Assembly: GCA_014529385.2 (NCBI GenBank)
Contig: CM043960.1
Span: 76,967,910-76,989,909 of the forward strand
Direction: 5' to 3'
Source of the DNA: Adiantum capillus-veneris
Taxonomy: Eukaryota; Streptophyta; Polypodiopsida; Polypodiales; Pteridaceae
DNA: 22,000 nucleotides
Both the position numbers and the translations under genes were made by a program. The notes under the pieces were generated by a model. That model saw only the letters and a program-made list of their open reading frames with translations, made no database searches and was not told where the DNA came from. Below, one piece after another: positions 1-9,118 of this stretch. How positions within the stretch are numbered: the first letter of the stretch is position 1; every line of letters begins with the position of its first letter.

Positions 1-2639
1 GTTCAAATGAATCAGGCTCATCTGCATCACAAAGAGTGCTAAAGCAAGCCAAATCTACTTGCTCTCTGCCAAAAGCAGTACCAGCACGTGTTTTTCATGG
101 CAACGGTGCATCCAACTTGCTATCCTCCAAAGTTTTCTGAACCCATTTAAGCAAGGTTCTTTCTTCCCTGAGAACTTCTTGCTCTTCACGCACAATTTCC
201 TCTACATCATGAGGTGTCACATGCTGATCAAAAGATTGATCAAGATTATCAACCTGTTGTGATTCTTGATTCTCCACAAAAGAAGGAAGCAAATCTTCAA
301 ATACATCATGTGTCTGTATATGAGGTACATCAAAAGCAACCATAGGTTGAGCAGTAGTTTCTGCAAAAATTACATCACGACTTTCAAAAATCTTGTTTGT
401 AGCAGGATTGTAAAGTCTATAACCTTTACTTCCACTACTGTACCCCACAAATATACATTTGATTGCCTTATCATCAAGCTTCCCACGTAACTGCTGAGGG
501 ATGTGAGCATAAGCAAGACAACCAAAAACACGAAGATAACTGACTGAAGGTTTTCTGTCATACCAAGCTTTATATGGAATAATGGTCATCAAGGCACGAG
601 TAGGACACCTGTTCAAAACATGTGCTGCACAAGCAACTGCCTCCATCCATAGCGTATGAGGCAAACTCTTAGCCTTGAGCATACATCTAGCCGTCTCCAT
701 TAAAGAACTGTTCTTCCTTTCTGCAACACCATTCTGTTGTGGTGTGTATGGCATAGTGCATTGGTGTTTAATTCCTTTCTTTCCCAAAAAATCCTTAAAT
801 GCACCTGACATGTATTCACCTCCTCGATCGGTACGAAGAGTCTGTACTTTGCAACCTGTTTTATTTTCAACCATGACGACATAATGTTGAAAAATTGCAA
901 ACACATCTGACTTTGCTTTGAGTGGATACACCCAACAAATTCATCAATGAAGGTCATAAAATAAAGGTTGTTTCCTATAGATGGCGTCTTCATAGGACCA
1001 CATACATCACTGTGTACAAGCTGCAACTTTCGTGTCCCTCTAACTGAACCATCCTGCGAAAATGCAAATCTGTGCATCTTTCCAAGAACGCAACCTTCAC
1101 ATACATGTCTTGGTGACATCTCCAATAAAGACAAATCATGCACCATATTATGACGTTGTAAAGTCATCAAACTGCCATAACCAACATGCCCAAATCTAGC
1201 ATGCCACAACTCAACATCCTACATGGCCCGAGTCTTTGTTTCTGCAATACATACCTGAATCTACTTTTCATAACGATCTAGCACAAATAGTCCATTTTCC
1301 AGCGTACCTGTAGTGATAAGAGAATAACCATTCTCTCGATCTCGTACAACACATCTGTCATCCTCAAAAATGACCCGAAGACCATTTTTTGCAAGAGAGG
1401 ATACAGAAAACAAATTCTTCTTGATCCCTGGAACATATAAGACATATGGCAAGCATAAATCTGAACCATCTGAAATGGTAATCAAAATCTTACCAACGCC
1501 TTTGATTGGATAAGAAGCATTATTTGCACATGTCACCTTCTTTCCTGCTGGAGCTGCATCCAATGAACAAAACAAATCCTTCCTTGAAGTAATATGCCTG
1601 GATGCACCACTATCAAAGTACCAAATCATTTGTGTCTCGTCAACATTGTAAGCAGAAAAATCTGAACATACTACGAAAGCATAAGAATCCTGCACAAAGT
1701 TTGTAGACTCTTCTTTAGCTGTAGAAGAATCACCAAAAGCTGAAACAACCAAACTTGACTCTTTCTTCTTTTCTTTAGCAATTCGCTTTTTACACTCACT
1801 AATGTAGTGACCAGGTTTCTTGCAGTAATGACATTTACCTTTCTTCTTGGACTTGTTGGAATCACCTTTAGACTTCTCTGAAGACTGTCCTGCACCAGAC
1901 TTGGAGTGATGAGCACTCTTTTTACCCTTGTTTTTGTTATGTACAACAAGAGCATGATCCATACCATCCACCTGTAAAGACTTATTCTTACGTGATTGAT
2001 CCTCCTGCAATAGCAAAGCCACTAACTCTTCAAAACGAAGAGGCTCAGAATTAGCTCGCAAAGACAGAGTCAAAGAAGTCTGAAAAGTCAAATAAGATGG
2101 TGGTAGTGAATTGAGTGTTTTTGAAACCAAGTCCTTCTCTGGAATCACTTCATCAATGCTTAGCAATTGCTCTTTAAGATCCCTGATTTTTGTAAGATGC
2201 TCGACGATATCGTCACCTTCATCCATCTGTGTTTTGTCAAGTTGTTTCTTCAAAAACTCTATTCTGGCAGCGTTTCTTCCTCCAAACATAGCTTGCAGAG
2301 TGTCCAAGCATCCTTAGAAGTTCTGCAAGATCTGATATGTGGTGTGATTGTCCTCTTTATGGTTAAGGCAATCACAGCCATAGCTTGAGCATCTTTAGTA
2401 TCCCATTTCTTTTGCTCTGGAGTGACTTGTGAGGGTCCTGCACCAACAGTTGCACCACGACCAGGTGTGGCAGGTGTAATGCTACCTGGACGAACTTCAT
2501 CTCCAGATACATAATCCCACAATCCTTTACCAACCAAAATATTTTTGGCCATAAAAGACCAAAGAGAATAGTTGGTACCATCCAATTTGTCTTCAGATGT
2601 AAACGCACCAAAAATCTCTTTCTCCGTATATTGAGCCAT
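1..2639 (-). pseudogene. Copia-A gag-protease-integrase polyprotein, broken
   Basis: Begins at the ATG at 2637-2639 (MAQYTEKEIF). The gag region includes KLDGTNYSLW, typical of plant Copia gags. A frameshift falls near 2305-2310. The next frame carries a CCHC knuckle (CHYCKKPGHYISEC, 1792-1833) and the protease motif FDSGAS (its Asp at 1612-1614). In-frame TAG stops follow at 1261-1263 and 1219-1221. The pre-integrase and integrase domains follow (WHARFGH, HSDVCGPM), with a second frameshift near 925-945, then RTDRGGEY and NGVAER, which contribute Asp and Glu of the DDE centre. A further TGA is at 95-97, after which the same frame stays open to the window edge. Reverse transcriptase would lie to the left. 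Element-encoded and clearly inactive. Confidence 0.9.
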
Positions 2640-3026
2640 ACTGTGGATGCACACAAGAGAGCAAAAGAACCTCCAAGAGATTCACAAATCTCCTCTCCAA
2701 TGTAAGCAAAACTCTACACAAAATCTCAACACAAAGCTAAGACAAGCTGCTTCCCAAAAGAACTGTTTACTTGAAGAAAATCTGTGAAAAAGCACACCCT
2801 CTTGATGTAAACGCCTCCGAAAAGTAACTTCTGCTACGCTGCTTAGAACAAAATTCTGAGGGCTCGAACGGCTTCAAAAGGGGGGTAAAACCGCAGGTTG
2901 CCTTCTGAGAATACTCCCAAAACGTCGAGTATGCTCCCACGAGAAAATTTTTCGAAAACTGCCTGAAAACTGCGATTGCGCGCGTGCAGACGCGAAAACG
3001 CAAGTAGAGGCTCTGAAAATCACCTT
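2640..3026 (-). other. Untranslated leader of Copia-A
   Basis: The stretch between the primer-binding site and the gag start codon holds no supported coding sequence. The short open frame over it is not homologous to anything I recognise. Confidence 0.6.
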
Positions 3027-3038
3027 GCTCTGATACCA
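3027..3038 (-). promoter_or_regulatory. Primer-binding site (initiator tRNA-Met) of Copia-A
   Basis: The minus strand reads TGGTATCAGAGC, the standard plant retrotransposon site complementary to the 3' end of initiator tRNA-Met, where minus-strand cDNA synthesis is primed. It lies two bases inside the LTR edge. Confidence 0.92.
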
Positions 3039-3040
3039 AT

Positions 3041-3319
3041 TGTTGAAGATGATGAAACAGGAAACAGAAGGAAGATAGCAACTCAGAGTAGGAAGAAGAT
3101 GGAGAAGGAGAAGACACAGAGCTTGTGTACGAGATCTCTGTAGTCTATCTCTCTGTATTAGAATAATAGAGTATATGCAAACTCAGAGCTACAAAGCTTA
3201 TATGAGACCCTAAGAGATAAGGTGTCCTTTCACACCAGATGTCCAGGGGGAAAAACCCAGTGGGAGAAAAGTGCCCCTGGTGAAGCGCGTATACACACTA
3301 ACACTACTACATGTCTACA
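3041..3319 (-). repeat. 5' LTR of Copia-A
   Basis: The inner edge at 3041 is set by the TG/CA terminal dinucleotide lying two bases from the primer-binding site. On the minus strand the LTR ends in CAACA. The outer edge is less certain: CA at 3318-3319 gives a 279-bp LTR beginning TGTAGACATG, and a second candidate lies at 3311. On the minus strand a TATA-like CATATAAGC (about 3198-3206) could serve as the promoter. With the partner LTR outside the window, neither the outer boundary nor a target duplication can be verified. Confidence 0.75.
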
Positions 3320-3629
3320 TTTATATACTCCAAAGTCAATTTTTTTGCACATGAAACTTTTAATTATCTATAGCTAAATTGTGGAAGAGTCACCTAAAAT
3401 TTTCTACAAGGTCGCTTCATTTTTTCTTGAGCTTATAAAGGCGATTTCTTCAAAGTGTCAATCGCAGTCATACGAGGGTTAACTTGATGAGTACAGTTCT
3501 TGATCATGATAGATTCTAAAATGCAAGGTTATATTTTTAAAAGACCCTCTAGCTAACATATTTAAGCATATCAAGAGGATTTTCTTAAATAAACCACCTA
3601 ATACAAGTAGCATTTAATTTAAATTTGTT
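3320..3629. other. AT-rich stretch without a recognisable gene
   Basis: This is the flank of the Copia-A LTR. No coding similarity, tRNA or clear repeat is visible. Confidence 0.5.
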
Positions 3630-3656
3630 AAAAAGGACACTTAAAGTGTCCTTTTT
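3630..3656. repeat. Perfect 13-bp inverted repeat with a 1-nt loop
   Basis: The left arm at 3630-3642 (AAAAAGGACACTT) and the right arm at 3644-3656 are exact reverse complements separated by a single A. A run of six T follows the GTGTCC of the right arm. It resembles a factor-independent terminator, but nothing else here is bacterial, so a repeat end or cruciform-prone element is likelier. Confidence 0.8.
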
Positions 3657-3686
3657 TGGTACCAAACTAGTGTTAAGGATTACTTT

Positions 3687-4226
3687 GTGGTAGCAAATAA
3701 GACACACACGTTGCTTGCAATTGAACTACCCCATGGCTTTACGATCTCACTATATATTGCAAATGCAGAGGTTTTTGCCTGGGCTTTTGTAGTAGGAAGG
3801 CAAGATTTGAGGATCAAAACATGCTTTCTGACATCAGTCCTAAGACAAAACGTGGATTTCCATGCAGAGACAGGGCAGGGCTGGTTGTATAGAACTTCGG
3901 CCAATGTTGACTGCATCCGAGATCTTGTTAGCCACAAGGTTGGTCGGACTGAAAGTATCAACCTCTTTATTGTTTTTGTGATTGAATTCAAAGCACATGA
4001 GTCAAAAAATAAGGTGCAAACCCAAAAATCAAGATATCGAATTAGTTTTGATTTTATAGACCAAACTGGATTTCTATCTTGCATTCTTCGTGGACCCATG
4101 ATTATGAACAACGATGATTGTACCTATTTTGATACTTGCTCAATAGACATCACCATTGGTGAGGCACAGCGTTTATGGTTATTTATGAATTTAGAAAGTA
4201 TGGTTTCACCACCTTCCTTATGCTAA
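3687..4226 (+). other. Unassigned 179-codon open frame
   Basis: An ATG-initiated frame of 179 codons follows directly after the hairpin. The opposite strand is also open for 143 codons over 3680-4111. I recognise no domain in either translation. Long openness on both strands in one AT-rich tract may be chance or an old coding relic. Frames at 4346-4582 and 4778-5161 on the minus strand (78 and 127 codons) are equally unassigned; the latter includes a Gly/Ser/Asn-rich segment. None is called a gene. Confidence 0.15.
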
Positions 4227-6073
4227 AGTGAGAACTAAGGGGTATATTAAAGAAGTACATGGATGACATGTCTTGTATTCTAGACAAGTGGTTTTCTCCA
4301 TCATTGTATGATCTTCCCTGTTGGATATATTGTGGGCTTCACAAATTAGTCATGGTAGATCTCTCTCATAGTGTTGTTCAGCAGCCTCTTCCTGATTGCC
4401 ATCGGAGTCTTCCAACGTGACGCTTTAGCCAAACTTGGAGCAGAGGAAGAGATAATGTCCCTTTGTAAGTACGGCTTTCGTTGAAAATGTGGAACCTTAT
4501 GTAAGCATTGTGCACACTTGTAGGAGTTGTCCTCAGGTTGCACTGAACTGTCAGGAGGAATCGCATTAGCGTCTACATCCACCTTACCTTCTTCCTCCGC
4601 TAGGGTATGGGGAGGAAATTTACTAGCATGACCATAGGGAGGCTAATCGAGAGTGGCCATGCAAGGGTTTGTTTTTAAAGTGGACGGCATGCATGGGATT
4701 GCTATTTTTGCTGGGTCAACACGATAGATTTTGGGTGTGAAATGTGTGCAATTTAGAGGTTCTTTTGTGTGGAAAGGCTATGTTGCAAGTGAGGGAGAGA
4801 TGGAGAAAGGAACTGCACTAACGCAAATGGGCGGGTGATGCTGCTGATTGTGTCCTGAATCATATATGTACTGACTAGCGTCAGCTGCAGGTACATCACT
4901 ATTTGAAACACCGCCTGTGCGCAGCGTCAACCAGCTATACTGCTCGCCAGCACTATTAGTACGTCCGCCGTAAAAGATGGGATGCACCATGCCCTGTTGC
5001 TTCCACCTGGCCCCCTCATTTGTCATCTTGTTTCTTGTCATGTTTCCCCTCTTCGTGTACTTGGTGTTACAACAAAAGTATAAGCTGGACAACCCCCCCG
5101 CTGCACCGCAGTATAAGCTCCTCCGTTCCATTTTCCACTCCCTTGCTGATGATGCCTGCATTAATTAATGTGATATCGATCAAATATACGTCTACACGTC
5201 AACAATTCACTTAGTTCTTACTAGGTATATGCAATTGCAATTACAGGCCTACCTGATGCAAAATGCCATGGATGACTCTGGTACACATCCTCATTTACAA
5301 CCACCTTGTCAAGGAAGTGCTCTTAATTTGTGATGCTTCTTAGCATGCAAGAACTCCACTAAGCTCTTCTCTTGGATGTTCGGAATATTATCAAGACACC
5401 TGATCATGTTGCTGGCTTATATACAGACTGTGGTATTGACCGGGAGTCTCCTCGGATGTACTAGGATCTCGGACAATTGGTCGGCTGGGATACTGCAAAC
5501 TATTGAGCTTAGGGCTCTTACTAGTGCTCATGCAGGGGATCTCAGGTGGAAACGCTGCTTGAAGGAGCAGGCTATTTGGCAAGAGTTCTATAGGATCCTC
5601 AGCACATATACCTGATGTTTCATATACTAGCAAATTTTGTTCGAAGCTGAGCACTCGTCTTTTTGACGAGAGAGTTGATGGGACAGATGGATATTTTAAA
5701 ACTATTACAACGTACAACACACAAAAAATTGTGGATTCAATTTTTAAATAAAACAAGTGAAAGGGTCACGACGGCTTTCGAAAACAATAAAAAGTGATAA
5801 AATTGTTAGGTTGAATTAAACTAGTATCAGTGTTTGCGAAAGGATTGTCTCAACTTAATCTTGAGCCGATTGAAAATCGAGACTAGCTAGCTGCAAACCA
5901 TGGTAAACAGAAAAAAAACCGATGAAATATGTGAGAAAGTCGTCCAAAAATTTTACAAATCTCAAAAAATTTGATTGTATTTCCGGTTTTCTTCTTTGTG
6001 AGGAGGAAACTCGACCAAAAGCCGCTTAATAAAAGAGACTTTTTTGAACGTTAACACTGACTAGAATCAAGCT
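4227..6073. other. Intergenic stretch, no recognisable gene
   Basis: Apart from short unassigned open frames (minus 4346-4582 and 4778-5161, plus 5376-5615), I see nothing with family resemblance. Base composition becomes markedly AT-rich from about 5690 onward. Confidence 0.45.
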
Positions 6074-6228
6074 ATAGAATGCAAGAAATGTAAAGCCATG
6101 TGAAATTGTAAAATAAAGGTAAAATAAAAAGAACTAATTAATATGTGTGTGTGTATAGAATTCATTAAAATTTTGCAAGGTGAAGCTTCACTTAAGCATT
6201 CTAAAACAATAGAATGCAAAAAAAAAAC

Positions 6229-6260
<32 letters not shown>

Positions 6261-6355
6261 AAAATTTACTAAAATTATGTAAGGTGAAGCTTCACTTTAG
6301 CATTCTAAAACAATAGAATGCATGAAAAATAAAGACATGTCAGGATGTGAAATGA
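6074..6355. repeat. Tandem repeat, about 100-bp period, with hairpins and AT/GT microsatellites
   Basis: Two near-identical cores lie at about 6160-6220 and 6265-6322, each preceded by a GT-rich run. The second run, 6229-6260, is (AT)n(GT)n. A partial third copy is recognisable upstream (from about 6074: TAGAATGCAAGAAATGTAAAG) matching the sequence after the second core. Each core holds the perfect palindrome GTGAAGCTTCAC (6180-6191 and 6284-6295) and a hairpin with 8-bp arms GCATTCTA/TAGAATGC around a 6-nt loop (6196-6217 and 6300-6321). Confidence 0.85.
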
Positions 6356-6388
6356 AAGGTAAGTCTCCATCATGCACTAAAAACAATG

Positions 6389-6698
6389 AAAGTCTCCCTA
6401 ACCCAACACAACACTAATGTTTTCTTTTAGAAAACCAAAAATAGGATAAGAAACACGAACAAAATATAAATTCCTCTATAATTCTACCATGGATCCTACA
6501 TAGACATGCATATTTCCAACAACAAAAGAATTTCATTTATTTACATTCTCTCATGATGGGTAGTTTTTTAATCAAACCCCATCATACCAGACTTTTCTCT
6601 TTGGCCTCCCATGGCCACCGAGGACCCTTCCTTTCTACAATCTCTTTTTTGGCTTTCTAAAAGAAACCCTTAGTGTTGCGTTGGGTTAGGGAGACTTT
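6389..6698. mobile_element. MITE-like element with about 46-bp terminal inverted repeats
   Basis: The left arm, 6389-6434, starts AAAGTCTCCCTAACCCAAC. The right arm, about 6654-6698, is its reverse complement with only a few mismatches and ends GTTAGGGAGACTTT. The interior of about 220 bp is non-coding. Size and structure fit a non-autonomous DNA transposon. I could not find a convincing target duplication. The similarity may resume a few bases outside (CATTGTT on the right against AACAATG on the left), so the ends may be slightly further out. Superfamily not assignable. Confidence 0.65.
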
Positions 6699-7040
6699 TA
6701 CGGTAAGCATTGTTATATAGATGTTGAAAATTGCTTCGATTTATAATGCAGGCATATGTTCTCATTCAACGCAGCAAAACTCTCGTAAGATCATTTCTTC
6801 ATCACTTATTAATAATATAGCGTTCGGTTCGGTCATCTTTCTTTGGACCATACGCAATAATAGTGTCACTCACTAGCCTTACATGCATACATAATTCATG
6901 CATTTGATGTGCTCACCAGCATGCATACTTCATACATGCATGTGTTATGGCATCAGTGAAAGCAGTATTTTGATGATCTATATGCTTTGCAGGCTAGCTC
7001 ATTGATCAGAGTGGAGTGCCTTGTTGAATCTTAATTAGCT
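6699..7040. other. Upstream flank of the cyclase pseudogene
   Basis: AT-rich sequence, with GCATGC/CATGCA repeats around 6890-6945. A TATATGCTTTGCAG string at 6979-6992 resembles a plant intron 3' splice site 46 bp before the ATG, but there is no matching evidence of an upstream exon. Confidence 0.3.
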
Positions 7041-8692
7041 ATGGCCAGGATGGAGCCCTACAGTCAAGAGTACTTAAAGGAGGAGTGCGCAGGTGATATG
7101 CGGAACACTGAACCCATCTCGCCCGACAATGGCATCTGGCAAAGCAAAGAGTCCTTGCTTTGCTTGCATTTCCCCCAAGGATACTGGTGGGGAGATCTTG
7201 AAACCAATACAACCCATCACCTCACAAACCATCATCCTCTACAAGATGTTTGGCATCACCCACTGAAATCCCGTGCAGAAAATGGGCAACTACCTTAAAC
7301 TGCGGCAGTGTGATCATGGTGGGTGGGAGCTTTACTATGGTGATGGAGGCCATCTAAGTGCCACTATAGAAGCCTACATAGCATTGTCTCTTGTCCATGT
7401 CCCAAAAACAGATCCTGTTCGTCAAAAAGCTTACACGTACATCATCAGTCGAGGAGGTATCTCTAAAGCCTGCAGCTTCACCAAGATTTTGCTAGCTTCA
7501 ATACATATCTATGATTGGAAAGGAATTCCTTCTCTGCCTCCATGGGTTGTGCTCTTCCCTGACTGATTTTCCTTCAGCTTATGCAACATGGTGTGCGGGG
7601 CACACGGATGCGTAGTGCCTTTGATGACCATTTGCGACAGAAATCCCGTGTTTAAGCTGAAGCCAGAGGTGTCCTTTGATGAGCTTTATGCTGAGGGGAG
7701 GAAGAATAGGGGAGTTGGACTGAAAAACTCTTTGTAGGGATAGACTATACTTTCAAGGTGATGGAGAAGATGGGGCTCGTACAGTTCCAACGATGGGGTT
7801 TGAAGGAAGCAGAGAGGTGGGTGCTAAAGAGGCAAGATCAGGATTCTAGAGAGTTTCTTGGTTACTATCCTCCCATGTTTTATGCGATGGTTTGCATGAA
7901 TATATGGGGCTATGATGTGACACACCATGTACTTCAAAGACCTCTCTCTGCTTTCGAGATGTTCTCAATAGAAAGGAAAGAACATTGTGTAATTCAATCT
8001 ACCATATCACCTGTCTGGGATACAGCTCTTGTGGTAAGAGCTCTTGTCGAGTCCAGGCTTCCGCTAGACCATTCAGTCTTGCAAAAGGATGGAGAGTGGC
8101 TCCTAGAAAAGCAAATCACCAAGCACGGAGACTCGTCCTACAAAAGCAAAGCAGGCTATGTGCCGGTGGGAATTCCAATTCTTCAATAGATGATACCCAG
8201 ATGTTGACAATACTGCCACTATCACAATGGCCTTACACTCCATCGAGCTAAAGAAGGAAGATGTCAAAATGGGGCTATTGCATGTGCTGTGGATTGGATT
8301 AACACCATGCAAAGCAGCAATGGTGGGTGGGGAGCCTATTGACATAAACAATGATAAGAGCTGGCTGAACTCTATGCCCTTTGCGGATTTGAAAGCCATG
8401 AATGATCCACCCACTGTAGATGTGACTGCAAGGGTGATGGAACTGGTGGGGAGGCTGATGGAAAGCGAGCAGGGTGAGGGGCTGGCACAGCGGATGCCGC
8501 CTGAGGTGTTGGCGCACTACGGAATGAGTAGGAGGAGGATGGGTGTTGGTGGGGGAGTGTGGGGTGAACTACATACACGGGACGTGTGGGGTGCTGATGG
8601 CGATGGCATTGACGGCATCGACGACGTATGGGGAGGAGATCGGGAGGGGGGCAAAGTGGCTGGTGAAGATGCAAAACAAGAAGGGGAAATAA
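7041..8692 (+). pseudogene. Bacterial-type squalene-hopene cyclase pseudogene
   Basis: Squalene-hopene cyclases cyclise squalene to pentacyclic hopanoids at membranes. Fragments appear in family order across three frames: GYWWGDLE (about 7180-7203); GGWELYYGDGGHLSATIEAY and then RGGISKA..FTKI (7318-7490); GIPSLPPWV (about 7522-7548); AERWVL and YYPPMFYAM (about 7770-7900); ISPVWDTALVVRAL (about 8006-8047); YPDVDNTA (8194-8217), which is the catalytic DxDD region with the last Asp changed to Asn; SSNGGWGAY; MPFADLKAMNDPPTVDVTAR (8374-8433); GVNYIHGT; and AKWLVKMQN, ending at TAA 8690-8692. Frameshifts lie near 7210-7260, 7725, 8163, 8260-8330 and 8530-8570. In-frame stops include TGA 7564-7566 and TGA 8191-8193. 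About 550 codons remain against roughly 630-750 in the family, and the C-terminal end is missing. No introns are needed to align the blocks. I chose the ATG at 7041 because it opens the frame into the first block. The assignment is firm; the product cannot be functional. Confidence 0.88.
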
Positions 8693-9006
8693 GTAAAGTG
8701 TAGTATGACGAGGCCGCACCACAAGCATGATGAAAATTACCAGCAAATTGTGTTAATCACTTGTCTGTCGAGGGACGAGACTTGGTATCTTCACAAGCTC
8801 TATGAGGCCTCTATAAAGCCTTGCATGTCCTCTACAAGGCCTCGCTGCCGGTATGGCCTCTGATCTAGCCAACAAATGTGATTGCCAAGTCCTGCAATAT
8901 ACTGTAAGGAAGGCATCCTAGGATGGTCATTAGGATTAAGGGGTCCCTCCAAAACCACTTTCCAAGGTCGTGTCACAAAGTGATGACGTGGCTGTCTGCT
9001 ATGTGC
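8693..9006. other. Downstream flank of the cyclase pseudogene
   Basis: No gene is recognised. A GGCCTC/GAGGCC motif recurs between about 8803 and 8865 but not as a regular tandem array. Confidence 0.4.
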
Positions 9007-9118
9007 AAACCCTAATTCTGTGGAAACCCTAACCCTAAAATCAAAAACCCTAATTCTGTGGAAACCCTAACCTAAAATCAAAAACCCTAATTTTGTGGAA
9101 ACCCTAACCCTGAAATGG
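9007..9118. repeat. Three-copy minisatellite with plant teloboxes
   Basis: Three tandem units of 38, 37 and 37 bp start at 9007, 9045 and 9082. Each carries AAACCCTAATT(C/T)TGTGG followed by AAACCCTAACC. There are therefore two AAACCCTAA teloboxes per unit and six in 112 bp. AAACCCT is the plant telomere repeat. Here it is interrupted by unique sequence, so this is not a telomere tract but a minisatellite built around telobox motifs. Confidence 0.9.

Larger units (their letters stand above)
1..3319 (-). mobile_element. Copia-A: Ty1/Copia LTR retrotransposon, 5' part, decayed
   Basis: A minus-strand Copia element enters the window at its 5' LTR (3041-3319) and runs leftwards through a tRNA primer-binding site, a leader of about 390 bp, gag with a zinc knuckle, protease and integrase. 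The order protease-integrase before reverse transcriptase is diagnostic of Ty1/Copia. The window edge cuts it just before the reverse transcriptase, so the 3' part and 3' LTR are not visible. Stops and frameshifts in the coding region show it is non-autonomous. Its LTR, gag and integrase differ clearly from those of the Copia at 15286-20694, so it belongs to another family. Confidence 0.93.

Noticed and set aside
3630-3656. Bacterial factor-independent terminator
   Set aside because: Stem and T run fit, but the window is eukaryotic and no gene ends here.
4778-5161. 127-codon minus-strand frame as a host exon
   Set aside because: No domain recognised, no supporting splice pattern and no codon evidence; left unassigned.
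6074-6355. CRISPR-like array
   Set aside because: Only two or three long units separated by microsatellite sequence, no short uniform repeats with unique spacers, and a plant context.
9007-9118. True telomere or chromosome end
   Set aside because: The AAACCCT motifs are interrupted by unique sequence in every unit, and other elements continue on both sides.
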